From positions 1,612,001 to 1,676,000 of the forward strand of contig NC_022080.4 of the NCBI RefSeq assembly GCF_000445995.2: a stretch of DNA of 64,000 nucleotides, in the 5' to 3' direction. This stretch comes from Geobacillus genomosp. 3 (GTDB lineage: Bacteria > Bacillota > Bacilli > Bacillales > Anoxybacillaceae). Below the pieces are notes generated by a model. That model made no database searches. It was not told the origin of the DNA and saw nothing but the letters and a program-made list of their open reading frames with translations. The position numbers were made by a program, and so were the translations under genes. This document shows positions 46,931 through 58,786 of the stretch, piece by piece. How positions within the stretch are numbered: the stretch's first letter is position 1; each line of letters begins with the position of its first letter.

Positions 46931-46946
46931 TACCGACTAGTCAGTA
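46931..46946 (-). promoter_or_regulatory. Palindromic operator candidate upstream of the thioesterase
   Basis: TACCGACTAGTCAGTA is a near-perfect 16-bp palindrome centred on GACTAGTC, 68 bases before the thioesterase start. The shape is typical of TetR-family operators, and no regulator gene is adjacent. Confidence 0.5.
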
Positions 46947-47070
46947 TGTTGTTTTTATCATAGCTTGATTTGCTTTATGATGCAACTGTTTTGTTTTTAA
47001 TATTGATTAATTAGAACATGGTGTTATATTATAAATAAGGCGAAAGAAAGGCTGGGCGGAAACGCGTCTT

Positions 47071-48483
47071 CTAACCGACCCAAAGCGGCAAAAGCACGTA
47101 CCCAGCGAGCGACAGCCCAGCACAAATGAGGGAGATGCGCAACTTATATTTTGCATAACTCATCAAATCCATATCCATAATTGCCGCCGTTGTAATCGTT
47201 GTATCGCCGAGCGGTGAAGCGAACGCACCGAACGTTCCGCTCGCAAACACCGCGCCGACGGTCATCTCAAGCGGCGCTCCGGTCGCATGGGCGAGTGTGA
47301 CGCCAAGGGGCATGAAAATGCCCCACGTCCCCCATGACGACCCGATAAAATAGGACAGAAACGAGCCGGCTAAAAACACGGCCGCCGGCACGAACGGCCC
47401 GGGAAGCCATGTCCCAAACGTCGAGGCCACGTAAGCAGTGAATCCGAGCTCCCCGGCTACCGCCGATACGGCCCAAACGAGAATCAACATGCCGATCGGC
47501 GCCATAAGCTCGTTGCCCCCGGCGAAAAAATGATAAATGAGTTCCGAGAGCGACTGCTTGCGCCACAAGTAAAACACCATGGACAATAGGATCGTTACAA
47601 ACAGCGCCAAAAGCATCGCCCATGTCGCATCGGCTTCGGAAAACGCCTCAAACCAATCGCGCGCTCCACGCTGACGGCCGTCATAGACAAAAAAGACAAA
47701 CGTTAATCCGAGCAGCAGCGCCAACGGGACGAAAAGATGAAGCGGCTCTCCGGCGATAAGCGCCAGTTCTTTGCGCAGCCCGAGACCGTGCAGTTCATTC
47801 GTTTCGCCTTCCCCTTTTTTGGTCTGCGGTCTGCCAATCCGAATGTTCAACAGCGTCGTCAACAGCCCGACAATAAGGGTGATAATGGCAAACAAGTTGT
47901 ATGGCAAACTGCGTAAAAACATATCATACGCTGATTCACGAATATCGTTTTGCGCCAGCGCTGCCGCCACCACTGAGGTCATGAAGCCGACAAACGCCGT
48001 CGCCGCCGGCAACAGCACGATGATCGGCTCAGTCGAGACATCGATGATGTACGCCATGCGGCGACGGTCGATGCGAAACTGGCGAAGCACCGCCTTCATC
48101 ACCGGCCCAAGCAGCATAATGCGGAACATCGGCATGAAAAACGTTACCGGCACTGTCAGCCAAACGAATAAAAGCAGCCCGCGCTTCGTGCGGATGCGCC
48201 CGGAAAGCCTTTCGACAAACCCTTTGATCCCGCCGGTAATTTGCATCATGCCGACAAGCGAACCGAACAAATATAAAAACGCTGCTACTTTGATATGTTC
48301 AAGATCGCTAAGCGAATGAAGAATGGCGGAGACGGTTCGCTCGATGGCCCCAATGACCGACTGCTCAAGGCAGAGCGCCCCGACAAGCAGACCGACAACG
48401 AGGCCGGGCAAAATTTCTTTCAGCCAAACAGCAAGTGGAATGATGAGAAGAAAAGGCAACAGCGACCACCAGGTTCCTTCCAC
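47071..48483 (-). CDS. NhaC-family Na+/H+ antiporter
   Basis: A 470-residue membrane protein with about twelve helices. It has the NhaC-like pattern: paired half-repeats with LPAATAFVGFMTSVVAAAL and GSSWGTWGIFMPLGVTLAHATG, then FASPLGDTTITTAAIMDMD. Family members exchange Na+ (or an organic anion such as malate/lactate) for protons in the cytoplasmic membrane. Which ion is carried is not visible. It is a single gene, with a similar AT-rich motif upstream of it and upstream of the thioesterase. Confidence 0.82.
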   Translation of the reverse strand: MEGTWWSLLPFLLIIPLAVWLKEILPGLVVGLLVGALCLEQSVIGAIERTVSAILHSLSDLEHIKVAAFLYLFGSLVGMMQITGGIKGFVERLSGRIRTKRGLLLFVWLTVPVTFFMPMFRIMLLGPVMKAVLRQFRIDRRRMAYIIDVSTEPIIVLLPAATAFVGFMTSVVAAALAQNDIRESAYDMFLRSLPYNLFAIITLIVGLLTTLLNIRIGRPQTKKGEGETNELHGLGLRKELALIAGEPLHLFVPLALLLGLTFVFFVYDGRQRGARDWFEAFSEADATWAMLLALFVTILLSMVFYLWRKQSLSELIYHFFAGGNELMAPIGMLILVWAVSAVAGELGFTAYVASTFGTWLPGPFVPAAVFLAGSFLSYFIGSSWGTWGIFMPLGVTLAHATGAPLEMTVGAVFASGTFGAFASPLGDTTITTAAIMDMDLMSYAKYKLRISLICAGLSLAGYVLLPLWVG

Positions 48484-48715
48484 GTCGGCGCCCCCTTTCT
48501 GATGCCGTTGTTAACAAGGATAGCCATAATGTAGATTGTTTATGATTTTTAATGATTATTTAGAACATAGTTTTATTTTATTGTTTATTTGTTTCCCCCA
48601 CGACTAGAGCGCCGAAATAAAGATGGGACTGATCTACAACGCGAATGCGTTTTAGGCCAGTCCCAGAAAAACATGAAGCTTGCCGCCCAACTTGCTAGCG
48701 CACGGTCGGACTTCG

Positions 48716-49429
48716 TCATTTCCGACGGGCAAAGTCGACAAAACGAAACTTGTCAAGCCGGTGCCGCGATTCCGTGTATTGAAACAAGGCCGCATCGTTT
48801 AAATAGACGTAGTTTTTCACGACAACGACGCGGTCATCGCCATTTAGATCCAAATAGCGGCGGTCGTCCTCCGTTGCCTCATCGACCGACATTTCCTTTT
48901 TCGCGAAGCTGATCGGCAAATGAAGTTTCGTTTCCAAATATTCATAAATTGAGTCTTCGCAAATCTCTTTCGTCAATACCGGAACATATTTTTTTAAGAA
49001 AAAATCTTTATCTAAAATGATCCGCTCCCCGCCGATTTCGCGAACGCGCACGACTTTCCAAACATCATCTTTGCTTGATGCGCGAAGCTGCTGCCGAAGC
49101 TCGCCGTCCGGCTTCACGACCGCCAGTTCATGGACGATCGTCCGCACCGGCTGTTTCATCGTTTGCGCCAGCTCTTTGAAGCTGACAAGCCCGGAGACCG
49201 GAAAGTCGTATTTGCCGACATCAAGCACAATCGACCCTTTTCCTTTCATTTTTTGGATGTATCCGTGCTCGGACAATAAGTTGAGCGCTTTGCGAATCGT
49301 CTCGCGCGATGTCTCATACCGGACAGCCAGCTCATTTTCTGACGGCAGCTTATCGTACGCCTTCCATTCCCCATGACGGATGCGGGAAACGAGATCGTGA
49401 TAAATGGCTAAATATTTGTTTTCATGCAT
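48716..49429 (-). CDS. treR: Trehalose operon repressor TreR
   Basis: A GntR-family regulator of about 237 residues starting at ATG 49429. The winged helix contains KLPSENELAVRYETSRETIRKALNLLSEHGYIQKMKGKGSIV, and the C-terminal UTRA effector domain includes DKDFFLKKYVPVLTKEICEDSIYEYLE. In B. subtilis TreR binds trehalose-6-phosphate and represses the tre genes. It is last in treP-treA-treR, and two copies of a TTGTATATACAA-type operator precede treP. Confidence 0.92.
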   Translation of the reverse strand: MHENKYLAIYHDLVSRIRHGEWKAYDKLPSENELAVRYETSRETIRKALNLLSEHGYIQKMKGKGSIVLDVGKYDFPVSGLVSFKELAQTMKQPVRTIVHELAVVKPDGELRQQLRASSKDDVWKVVRVREIGGERIILDKDFFLKKYVPVLTKEICEDSIYEYLETKLHLPISFAKKEMSVDEATEDDRRYLDLNGDDRVVVVKNYVYLNDAALFQYTESRHRLDKFRFVDFARRK

Positions 49430-49451
49430 GATCATCACCGTCTGTATTGTA

Positions 49452-51143
49452 TCATGGACGGCGCAGAAGATAAACAACTGATTCGTACGGACGCAGGTCG
49501 ATGCGGCGAAAATCGTCCGGTGAATCCGGATAGTTGGACAACAGCCGCTCGCCCTTCCAACCGTCCGCTCCCGCTTCTTTTGGCAGCACGAACGTCGTTT
49601 TGACCGGATAAAAGTTATTGACGACAAGCAGCTTCTCCCCGTCACCATGGCGCATATAGGCGAAAAGGTGCGGATCGTCGGCAAGGAGCAACTCGTAGCG
49701 GCCGGTCGTAATAATGTCATACTGCTTGCGCATCTCAATCAGCCGCTTATAGTGATAAAAAATCGAATCACGATCGGCAAGCGCCTGTTTTACGTTGATG
49801 TGCCGATAGTTGTCGGCGACGCGAATCCACGGCGTCCCGGATGTGAAACCGGCATGAGCGCTGTCGTCCCATTGCATCGGCGTGCGCGAATTGTCGCGCG
49901 ACTTCCGCTGCAAAATGTCTAACACCTCTTGTTCACTTTTGCCTTCTTCAAGCAAAATCCGGTACATATTAAGCGACTCGACGTCCCGGTAATCGCGAAT
50001 ATCGGTGAATTTCGGGTCGGTCATGCCGATTTCTTCGCCTTGGTAAATGTATGGCGTCCCTTGCATAAGATGAATCGCCGTCGCCAACATTTTCGCCGAC
50101 TCTTTCCAATACGTTCCGTCATCGCCGTAGCGCGACACAATGCGCGGCTGGTCGTGGTTGCACCAAAAAAGCGCGTTCCAGCCCCCGCCTTCGTGCATCC
50201 GCACTTGCCACTCCGACAAAATGCGTTTTAAGGCGAGGAAATCAAACGGGGCGACCGCCCATTTTTCCCCGTTCGGGTAATCGACTTTCAAGTGATGGAA
50301 GTTAAACGTCATATTGAGTTCGCGGTTTTTCGGATTCGTGTAACGGATGCAATGGTCGATCGTCGTCGACGACATTTCCCCGACGGTCATGACGTCATAT
50401 TGAGAAAACACTTCCCGGTTCATCTCTTGCAAAAACTCGTGGATGCGCGGCCCGTCCGTATAGAAGCGGCGTCCATCGCCCGGTGGAATCGAGCCGTCAT
50501 CGTCCGGGAAGCGCTGGTCTTTGGACAGCAAGTTGATGACATCGAGCCGGAAGCCGTCGACCCCTTTTTGCAGCCAAAAATGCATCATCTCGTAAATGCG
50601 GCGGCGCAGTTCTTCGTTTTCCCAATTCAAGTCGGCTTGTGTCACATCGAACAAATGCAAATAATATTGCCCAGTTTGTTCATCATATTCCCACGCCGAA
50701 CCGCCGAATTTCGACTGCCAGTTGTTCGGCGCGCTGCCGTCCGGCTTCGGGTCGCGCCAAATGTAAAAATGGCGGTACGGACTCGTCTTGGATGCACTCG
50801 CCTGCTTGAACCATTCATGGTCGGTCGACGTATGATTGACGACCATGTCCATGACAAGCTTCATGCCGCGCGCATGCACCTCATTAAGCAAGCGGTCAAA
50901 GTCAGCCATCGTCCCGTACGCATGATGAATGGCGAAATAGTCGCTGATGTCATAGCCGTTGTCGCGCTGCGGCGACGCATAAATCGGCGTCAGCCAAATC
51001 ACGTCAACGCCAAGTTCTTTCAAATAATCGAGCTTTTCGATGATCCCGGGCAAATCGCCGATGCCGTCCCCGTTCGTATCACGGAAGCTCTTCGGATAAA
51101 TTTGATACACAACCGCTTTTTTCCACCATGGTGTTGTTGACAC
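49452..51143 (-). CDS. treA: Trehalose-6-phosphate hydrolase
   Basis: A 563-residue GH13 alpha-glucosidase-type enzyme with KAVVYQIYPKSFRDTNGDGIGDLPGI, DMVVNHTSTDH, GFRLDVINLLSKD (nucleophile Asp), TVGEMSST (acid/base Glu) and FWCNHDQPRIVSR (third Asp). Length and motifs match phospho-alpha-(1,1)-glucosidase. It splits trehalose-6-phosphate made during uptake into glucose and glucose-6-phosphate. It follows treP with about 125 bases between, including a hairpin. Confidence 0.95.
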   Translation of the reverse strand: MSTTPWWKKAVVYQIYPKSFRDTNGDGIGDLPGIIEKLDYLKELGVDVIWLTPIYASPQRDNGYDISDYFAIHHAYGTMADFDRLLNEVHARGMKLVMDMVVNHTSTDHEWFKQASASKTSPYRHFYIWRDPKPDGSAPNNWQSKFGGSAWEYDEQTGQYYLHLFDVTQADLNWENEELRRRIYEMMHFWLQKGVDGFRLDVINLLSKDQRFPDDDGSIPPGDGRRFYTDGPRIHEFLQEMNREVFSQYDVMTVGEMSSTTIDHCIRYTNPKNRELNMTFNFHHLKVDYPNGEKWAVAPFDFLALKRILSEWQVRMHEGGGWNALFWCNHDQPRIVSRYGDDGTYWKESAKMLATAIHLMQGTPYIYQGEEIGMTDPKFTDIRDYRDVESLNMYRILLEEGKSEQEVLDILQRKSRDNSRTPMQWDDSAHAGFTSGTPWIRVADNYRHINVKQALADRDSIFYHYKRLIEMRKQYDIITTGRYELLLADDPHLFAYMRHGDGEKLLVVNNFYPVKTTFVLPKEAGADGWKGERLLSNYPDSPDDFRRIDLRPYESVVYLLRRP

Positions 51144-51180
51144 GTTTTTTCACCTCGTTCGTTGACTTCAACAATGAATG

Positions 51181-51217
51181 AAAAACATACCATTGGCGTT
51201 GGCGGCCAATGGTATGT
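51181..51217 (-). terminator. Intercistronic terminator-like hairpin in the tre operon
   Basis: ACATACCATTGGC (51185-51197) and GCCAATGGTATGT (51205-51217) form a perfect 13-bp stem. On the minus strand it is followed by TTTTT. It lies between treP and treA and could lower treA expression relative to treP, or protect the treP mRNA end. Confidence 0.75.
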
Positions 51218-51268
51218 CAGCAAACTGAGCATTTAGCACATCGTTCTTTTACTTCTATGAATGTACCG

Positions 51269-52684
51269 TTAGCGTGCAGCTTTGCGCACTTTGCCGAAGA
51301 TAAACGTCAGCACAAACGGCACCGCGATCGCAATCGCCATCCCGATAAAGAACGGGAGCCATTTCTGCGGCACGATCGACAAGAAGCCCGGCAAACCACC
51401 GACACCGATCGATGGCGCGATAACTTTATTGATCGTGATAAACATTCCTGCTATCGCCGCTCCGACCATAGCGGCAATAAACGGGAAACGGAAGCGCAAG
51501 TTGACCCCGAACATCGCTGGCTCGGTAATGCCGAGATAGGCCGAGACGGCGGAGGTAAACGACAATCCGCGCAGCTTTTCGTCTTTAGCGACGAACATCA
51601 TCGCCAATGCCGCAGAGCCTTGAGCGATGTTCGACATGACCAAAATCGGCCATAAGAACGTCCCGCCTGTGCTGGTGATCAACTGCAAGTCAACCGGCAA
51701 GAACGTATGGTGCATCCCGGTGACGACAAGCGGCGCATACAACGCGCCATATAGCAAACCGCCAATGGCTGGAACATTGTCAAAAATCCCGACAAACAAG
51801 CTCGTAATCGCATTCCCGATTGTAAACGTGACAGGACCAATGGCGATAAATGCCAAGAAACCTGTAACAAGCAGTGCAAGCGGTGCGACAAGCAACAGTT
51901 GAAACGCATCCGGAATGCGCTTGCGCAAAAACAGCTCGATTTTCGCCAATACGTACGAAGCCACCAACACCGGCAATACCTGCCCTTGGTAGCCGACTTT
52001 TTGCACTTCAAGCCCAAATAAATTCCAAACTGGAATTTCCCCTTCTTGTTTCGCCGCCCCCCAGCCCCAAGCATTCAACAAATCCGGGTGGACGAGCATC
52101 AAGCCAAGAACAATTCCCAACAGCGGACTGCCGCCGAATTTCGTCACCGCCGACCAACCGATCAAACCAGGCAGGAAGACGAACGCTGTATTGGCGATCA
52201 AGTTGATGATGTTCGCCAAATCAGCCCATTGTTGATGCACGTCGACAAACGATTTCCCTTCATAAAAAATACCTGGTCCGGTTAAAACGTTGTTAATCCC
52301 CATTAACAAACCAGCTGTCACGATCGCCGGCAAAATCGGGATAAAAATGTCGGCGAGCGTCTTGATCGCACGTTGCAGCGGGTTGAGCTTCGCTTCCGCC
52401 GCATCTTTTATTTCCTGCTTTGTCGCCCGTCCGACGCCCGTCAGTTCAACAAGGTCGTTATACACTTTATCCACAAGCCCTTGGCCGATGACGACTTGAA
52501 ACTGGCCGTTAGCCGAAAACGATCCTTTGACGACGTCAATGCGTTCGAGCGCCTCTTTGTCAACTTTCCCTTCGTCTTTGAGCGCAAACCGAAGCCGGGT
52601 CACACAATGTGTGGCGGCAACAATGTTCTCCTTGCCGCCGATGGCCTCGACGATTTGCGCGGCTGTTTGCTCATATGCCCCCAT
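51269..52684 (-). CDS. treP: Trehalose-specific PTS enzyme IIBC
   Basis: A 471-residue PTS permease. The N-terminal IIB domain has the phospho-Cys in AATHCVTRLRFAL (about residue 27). The rest is a multi-helix IIC domain with GITEPAMFGVNLRFRFP and HHTFLPVDLQL. It phosphorylates trehalose during uptake, giving trehalose-6-phosphate for treA. ATG 52684 follows AAAGGAGG; GTG 52687 is possible. Operators and a cre-like site lie upstream. Confidence 0.94.
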   Translation of the reverse strand: MGAYEQTAAQIVEAIGGKENIVAATHCVTRLRFALKDEGKVDKEALERIDVVKGSFSANGQFQVVIGQGLVDKVYNDLVELTGVGRATKQEIKDAAEAKLNPLQRAIKTLADIFIPILPAIVTAGLLMGINNVLTGPGIFYEGKSFVDVHQQWADLANIINLIANTAFVFLPGLIGWSAVTKFGGSPLLGIVLGLMLVHPDLLNAWGWGAAKQEGEIPVWNLFGLEVQKVGYQGQVLPVLVASYVLAKIELFLRKRIPDAFQLLLVAPLALLVTGFLAFIAIGPVTFTIGNAITSLFVGIFDNVPAIGGLLYGALYAPLVVTGMHHTFLPVDLQLITSTGGTFLWPILVMSNIAQGSAALAMMFVAKDEKLRGLSFTSAVSAYLGITEPAMFGVNLRFRFPFIAAMVGAAIAGMFITINKVIAPSIGVGGLPGFLSIVPQKWLPFFIGMAIAIAVPFVLTFIFGKVRKAAR

Positions 52685-52724
52685 CACGCATGCCTCCTTT
52701 TTCTTTCTCCCGCTTCCGATTGTG

Positions 52725-52738
52725 TTAAATCGCTTTCA
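52725..52738 (-). promoter_or_regulatory. Catabolite repression (cre) site candidate of the tre operon
   Basis: On the minus strand TGAAAGCGATTTAA matches the cre consensus TGWAANCGNTNWCA with one mismatch. It lies between the TreR operators and treP, where CcpA would block elongation or initiation when glucose is plentiful. Confidence 0.6.
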
Positions 52739-52754
52739 GCAATCGGTTACAAAC

Positions 52755-52795
52755 TTGTATATACAACACAAACTTATTTTATCTTGTATATACAG
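52755..52795 (-). promoter_or_regulatory. Paired TreR operators
   Basis: Two copies of the palindrome TTGTATATACAA lie at 52755-52766 (perfect) and 52784-52795 (last base G), spaced 29 bp centre to centre. This is the known tre operator motif of B. subtilis. They flank the likely treP promoter. Confidence 0.9.
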
Positions 52796-52966
52796 GTTTG
52801 TCAACGTCTTTCGATAAAAACTTGCATATGTCGACAATCATTGTTTGTTTTTCACTAACTTCCACTTCTTTTGTTATGTTTTGTCAAACAGCAGGAAAAT
52901 AAACGACCAAGTGGGAAAATAAAACATAGTCATCCTAAACGAGAAAAAAAGGAAGAGGGGAACGCC

Positions 52967-53674
52967 ATGAAAACATATACGCTCCGCGAAGCGGCGAAAA
53001 AAATCGGGGTCACAGCCCGCGACTTGAAACAATGGGAAAAGCAACTTGCTGAATGGATTACGATTCCACGCACTTCCCAAGGAGCGCGCATTTACACTGA
53101 AGAGCTCGTCAACCGGTTCCGCCAAATCCAGACGCTGCTCGCCGACGGCCGCAGCCTGCACGAGATCGCTGCGGAATTGAAACAAGCCAATGAACCGTCC
53201 TCTCCCCCGGAATCGGCGGTGATGGAAGGGGAAATTATCGATGTTCCCCGCTTGTTGCGCCATGGCGCTCCATACATAGCCGAGCAGCTCGCTGCCCGCA
53301 TGAAAGATGAGATCGTCGATGCCTTAAAGCGGGAAACAACAGCGGTCGTGCAGCAGGCGATGGATGAGGTAAAAGGGAAGCTTGATGATATCGGCGAGCA
53401 AACGAGAGCAGCCGCCGAAACGGTGCACCGCTCGCTTCATGATTACAAAGAAGCTTGGCAGCAAAAAACCGAACAGCTGCATGAACATTTGGAAACGGTC
53501 GTCGCGTTTTGCCACGAGGAAAAGACAAGACAGGAGGAAGAGCGGAAACGGTTGGAACAGCGCATTTTGGAACGGGAGAAAGCGTTCCGGGAACTCGTCC
53601 TTTCCTTCCGCCAAACAGCGGCAAGCGCCAGCACCGCCCGAACCCGGGCGGACAAATGGTGGAAGTTTTGGTGA
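52967..53674 (+). CDS. MerR-type HTH coiled-coil protein, RacA-like
   Basis: A 235-residue protein starting at ATG 52967 behind AGGAAGAGGGGAA. Residues 1-65 form a MerR-like winged helix (TLREAAKKIGVTARDLKQWEKQLAEWITIPRTSQGARIYTEE). The middle and C-terminal parts are a long coiled coil, ending in a basic, Trp-rich tail (RTRADKWWKFW). This domain order resembles RacA, which anchors the chromosome to the cell pole during sporulation. The resemblance is by layout; a general DNA-binding role is more certain. Confidence 0.65.
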   Translation: MKTYTLREAAKKIGVTARDLKQWEKQLAEWITIPRTSQGARIYTEELVNRFRQIQTLLADGRSLHEIAAELKQANEPSSPPESAVMEGEIIDVPRLLRHGAPYIAEQLAARMKDEIVDALKRETTAVVQQAMDEVKGKLDDIGEQTRAAAETVHRSLHDYKEAWQQKTEQLHEHLETVVAFCHEEKTRQEEERKRLEQRILEREKAFRELVLSFRQTAASASTARTRADKWWKFW

Positions 53675-53804
53675 AACCATTAGTCACGCGGGCAGGAGAA
53701 CCCCATTCTGACTGCCAAATCGGAAAATTTTCCTCAACATCCAAAACCTAATCATGTAGGTGGCGAAAATCTTTGTTCATTTGCGTTTTTTTTTTAACAT
53801 CTTT

Positions 53805-54035
53805 CCGAAAGAAGTCTCCCACTTCGAAGCGAAGGGAAAGTGGGAGATGAATTTCGATTGGCAATTTCGATTGGCGTTAGCCAACGAATATGATCGAATA
53901 TGGCGAGAACGGACACCTTCGGAACGAAGGGAAGCGTAAAGGGTTCTTGTGTTTGGCTTACCGTTCGGCGAACACACACAAGTCGCTTGAAGCCCCCACC
54001 TCTAAGCGAAGTGTAGCTGGTGGGTAGTTCACGAA
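53805..54035 (+). mobile_element. Transposase-less element with IS200/IS605-like ends
   Basis: One end has the hairpin TCTCCCACTT / AAGTGGGAGA (53815-53824, 53838-53847). The other has CCCACC...GGTGGG (53995-54000, 54019-54024) followed by TAGTTCAC, with the intervening CTCTAAGCGAAG typical of the right end of IS605/TnpB-type elements in this group. No transposase or TnpB remains in about 230 bases, so it would be a non-autonomous derivative. Confidence 0.5.
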
Positions 54036-54050
54036 GGCAATGTCTAACCG

Positions 54051-54100
54051 GCACTGAAAAAGGGTGTCCCGCTCCTGTTTGGGGACACCTTTTTCAGTGC
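54051..54100 (+). terminator. Bidirectional terminator upstream of the parC 3' end
   Basis: GCACTGAAAAAGGGTGTCCC (54051-54070) pairs with GGGGACACCTTTTTCAGTGC (54081-54100) almost perfectly, around GCTCCTGTTT. T-runs lie within the stem on both strands. It separates the RacA-like gene from parC. Confidence 0.75.
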
Positions 54101-54186
54101 TATATATACGTACAAGCCAATCTAAACGCCAACCGCGGGATCCACTGGGACGAAGCGGGAGACCTCACCCGGCTTCTCCTTCCCCC

Positions 54187-56631
54187 TTATTCTTCCCCTT
54201 TTCCTAGCAACTTCACCGGCTCTTTCCAGACGTCTGCCACCGTCCCCGCCTCATCTGTATCGATGACGAACGATCCGGTGCTGTAGCGGTCCGACAGGCG
54301 AAGCGAAGCGGCCTCCACCGTCTCGATGACCCCTTTTTCCGTCCGGATTCCGACCGTCCCCCCGCTCTCATCAACGAGAATGGCCATAACTACTCGATGC
54401 GGGTTCGATTTCACTTCGCGCACGATTCGCACGCCGCGTTTAGCGCGCGAGGATGGCCCAAACTCGCTTAACGCCATTTTTTTCACCGCCCCACGCTGCG
54501 TTACGACAATGAGGGAACCGCAGTCTTCGGAACGAATCGGACAGGCGGCGGCGACAAAATCGCCTTCTTTTAGTTGAATGCCTTTCACCCCGGCCGCACG
54601 CACGCCGACCAAGCTGATTTCTTCTTCGGCAAACAATAGCGCATACCCATCATGCGTCGCCAACCAAATGAGACCACGGCCGTCGGTCGCATAGACGGCG
54701 GTTACTTCATCATCGTCTTTCAGATTGATCGCCACAAGCGGGCGTGTGTAGCGCTGCACTTGATATTGGGAAAGTTCGGTCCGTTTCACCATCCCCTGCT
54801 TGGTCACAAAGACAAGCTGTCTATCCGTCTCAAATGAGGAAACAGGAACAGCGGCGACAAGTTCATCATCGCGCTCGAGCGGAATCAAGCTTGAAATATG
54901 CTGGCCAACGTCTTTCCAGCGGATATCCGGCAGCGCATGCACCGGGCAATACAAATAATAGCCACGACGGGTAAACAATAAGAGCACATCGGTCGTATTC
55001 ATCTCCAGTTGAGCGAGCAGGCGGTCGGTTTCCTTCATGCCGATGTCCTGACCGTTCGATGCGCTGTAGGAACGGTAGCTCGTCCGTTTCACATACCCTT
55101 CCTTTGTCACCGTGACGATCACATCTTCGGCTGAGATGAGCGCTTCAACGTTCACTTTCAGCTCCTCAATTTCCTCTTCAATCACCGTTCGCCGTTCATC
55201 CGCATATTGTTTTCTCATCGACTTCAACTCTTTTTGAATGACCATAAGAAGCTTTTTCTCATCGGCTAAAATCGCGGTCAATTCAGCGATCGTTTTGTCG
55301 AGCTCTTTTGCTTCCTGCCGAAGTGCGGTAATATCGGTGTTGGTCAGCCGGTACAGCTGAAGCGTCACGATCGCTTCCGCCTGCGCCTCGGTGAACCCGT
55401 AGTTCGCCATCAGCCGATCTTTCGCATCGCGCTTGTCGCTTGACGCGCGAATCGTCGCGATCACCTCGTCCAAAATCGAGAGCGCTTTGATCAAGCCGTC
55501 AACAATATGTTTTCGCTCATTCGCTTTGTTAAGCTCAAAATGCGAGCGGTTTGTGACGACGTCTTTCCGGTGGGCGATGTATGCATCCAACAGCTCCGGC
55601 AGGCTCATCAGCTTCGGCCGACGTTCATGGATCGCCACCATGTTAAAGCTGTATGGCACTTGCAAATCGGTGTTTTTGTATAAATAGCTGAGAATCGCCT
55701 CGGCATCGGCGTCTTTTTTCAGCTCAATGACGATCGACAGCCCGTTCCGGTCCGTTTCATCACGGACGTCGGCGATGCCGTCGAGCTTTTTGTCCAAACG
55801 AAGCTCATCGATTTTTTTCACCAAATTCGCCTTGTTCACTTCATACGGCAGCTCGGTGATGACAATCTGCCTTTTGCCGCCTCTCGCCTGCTCGATTGCC
55901 GCCTTGGCGCGGATGATGATTTTGCCGCGCCCCGTTTCGTACGCTTTGCGAATGCCGTCTTTCCCCTGGATGATGCCGCCGGTCGGAAAATCAGGACCGG
56001 GAAGAACGGTCATCAAGTCGTCAACCGTGCAATCCGGCCGGTCAATGCGCATCAGGACAGCATCGATCACCTCGCCGAGCGCATGCGGCGGAATGTCGGT
56101 CGCATAGCCGGCGGAAATGCCGGTGGATCCGTTTACCAACAAATTCGGAAACATCGCCGGCAAAACCGTCGGCTCCTCCGTCGTATCATCAAAGTTCGGC
56201 ACAAACGCGACCGTTTGTTTGTCAATGTCGCGAAGCAGTTCAGCGGCAATGGCCGACAGACGCGCTTCCGTATAACGCATCGCCGCCGGCGGATCGCCGT
56301 CTACACTGCCGTTGTTGCCATGCATTTCAATCAGCACGTTGCGCAGCTTCCAGTCCTGGCTCATCCGCACCATCGCCTCATACACGGACGAGTCGCCGTG
56401 CGGATGGAAGTTGCCGATCACGTTCCCGACCGTTTTCGCCGCTTTGCGAAACGGTTTGTCCGCCGTATTGCCTTCCACGTACATGGCATACAAAATGCGG
56501 CGCTGCACCGGCTTTAACCCATCGCGTGCATCGGGCAGCGCCCGGTCTTGGATAATGTATTTGCTGTAGCGGCCAAAGCGGTCGCCAAGCACGTCTTCTA
56601 ACGGCAATTCCAACAATCGCTCTGCCATCAT
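54187..56631 (-). CDS. parC: DNA topoisomerase IV subunit A
   Basis: An 814-residue type IIA topoisomerase A subunit. The N-terminal winged helix includes [22 protein letters not shown], and the catalytic Tyr is in [12 protein letters not shown] coiled coil and a C-terminal beta-pinwheel follow. The pinwheel lacks the GyrA box QRRGGKG, and the parE gene lies just upstream, so it is ParC rather than GyrA. It decatenates replicated chromosomes, a step needed at the terminus nearby. Confidence 0.95.
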   Translation of the reverse strand: MMAERLLELPLEDVLGDRFGRYSKYIIQDRALPDARDGLKPVQRRILYAMYVEGNTADKPFRKAAKTVGNVIGNFHPHGDSSVYEAMVRMSQDWKLRNVLIEMHGNNGSVDGDPPAAMRYTEARLSAIAAELLRDIDKQTVAFVPNFDDTTEEPTVLPAMFPNLLVNGSTGISAGYATDIPPHALGEVIDAVLMRIDRPDCTVDDLMTVLPGPDFPTGGIIQGKDGIRKAYETGRGKIIIRAKAAIEQARGGKRQIVITELPYEVNKANLVKKIDELRLDKKLDGIADVRDETDRNGLSIVIELKKDADAEAILSYLYKNTDLQVPYSFNMVAIHERRPKLMSLPELLDAYIAHRKDVVTNRSHFELNKANERKHIVDGLIKALSILDEVIATIRASSDKRDAKDRLMANYGFTEAQAEAIVTLQLYRLTNTDITALRQEAKELDKTIAELTAILADEKKLLMVIQKELKSMRKQYADERRTVIEEEIEELKVNVEALISAEDVIVTVTKEGYVKRTSYRSYSASNGQDIGMKETDRLLAQLEMNTTDVLLLFTRRGYYLYCPVHALPDIRWKDVGQHISSLIPLERDDELVAAVPVSSFETDRQLVFVTKQGMVKRTELSQYQVQRYTRPLVAINLKDDDEVTAVYATDGRGLIWLATHDGYALLFAEEEISLVGVRAAGVKGIQLKEGDFVAAACPIRSEDCGSLIVVTQRGAVKKMALSEFGPSSRAKRGVRIVREVKSNPHRVVMAILVDESGGTVGIRTEKGVIETVEAASLRLSDRYSTGSFVIDTDEAGTVADVWKEPVKLLGKGEE

Positions 56632-56689
56632 ACCTCTCCTTTCCTACAAGACGTCGGCGCGATCATGGCGGCGCCTTTTCGCGCCGCCA

Positions 56690-58678
<1,989 letters not shown>

Positions 58679-58786
58679 TCATAAAATGCCCAGCTGTCCA
58701 TTGTCTTTTGACACTACGTGACAAAATCGGACAACGACGCCTGAAAAACGAAAGGACCATCTTAGAGAAGATGGTCGTTTCAATCG

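Larger units (their letters stand above)
53675..54186 (+). other. Intergenic region with an IS605-type remnant and a terminator
   Basis: About 510 bases without a supportable gene. They hold a short hairpin-ended element (53805-54035) and a strong inverted repeat (54051-54100), described separately. A 30-codon frame inside the element (MNFDWQFRLALANEYDR...) has no clear ribosome binding site. Confidence 0.5.

Noticed and set aside
53777..53977. A 66-codon minus-strand frame within the IS605-like remnant
   Set aside because: Composition follows the element's inverted repeats, no ribosome binding site, no family features.
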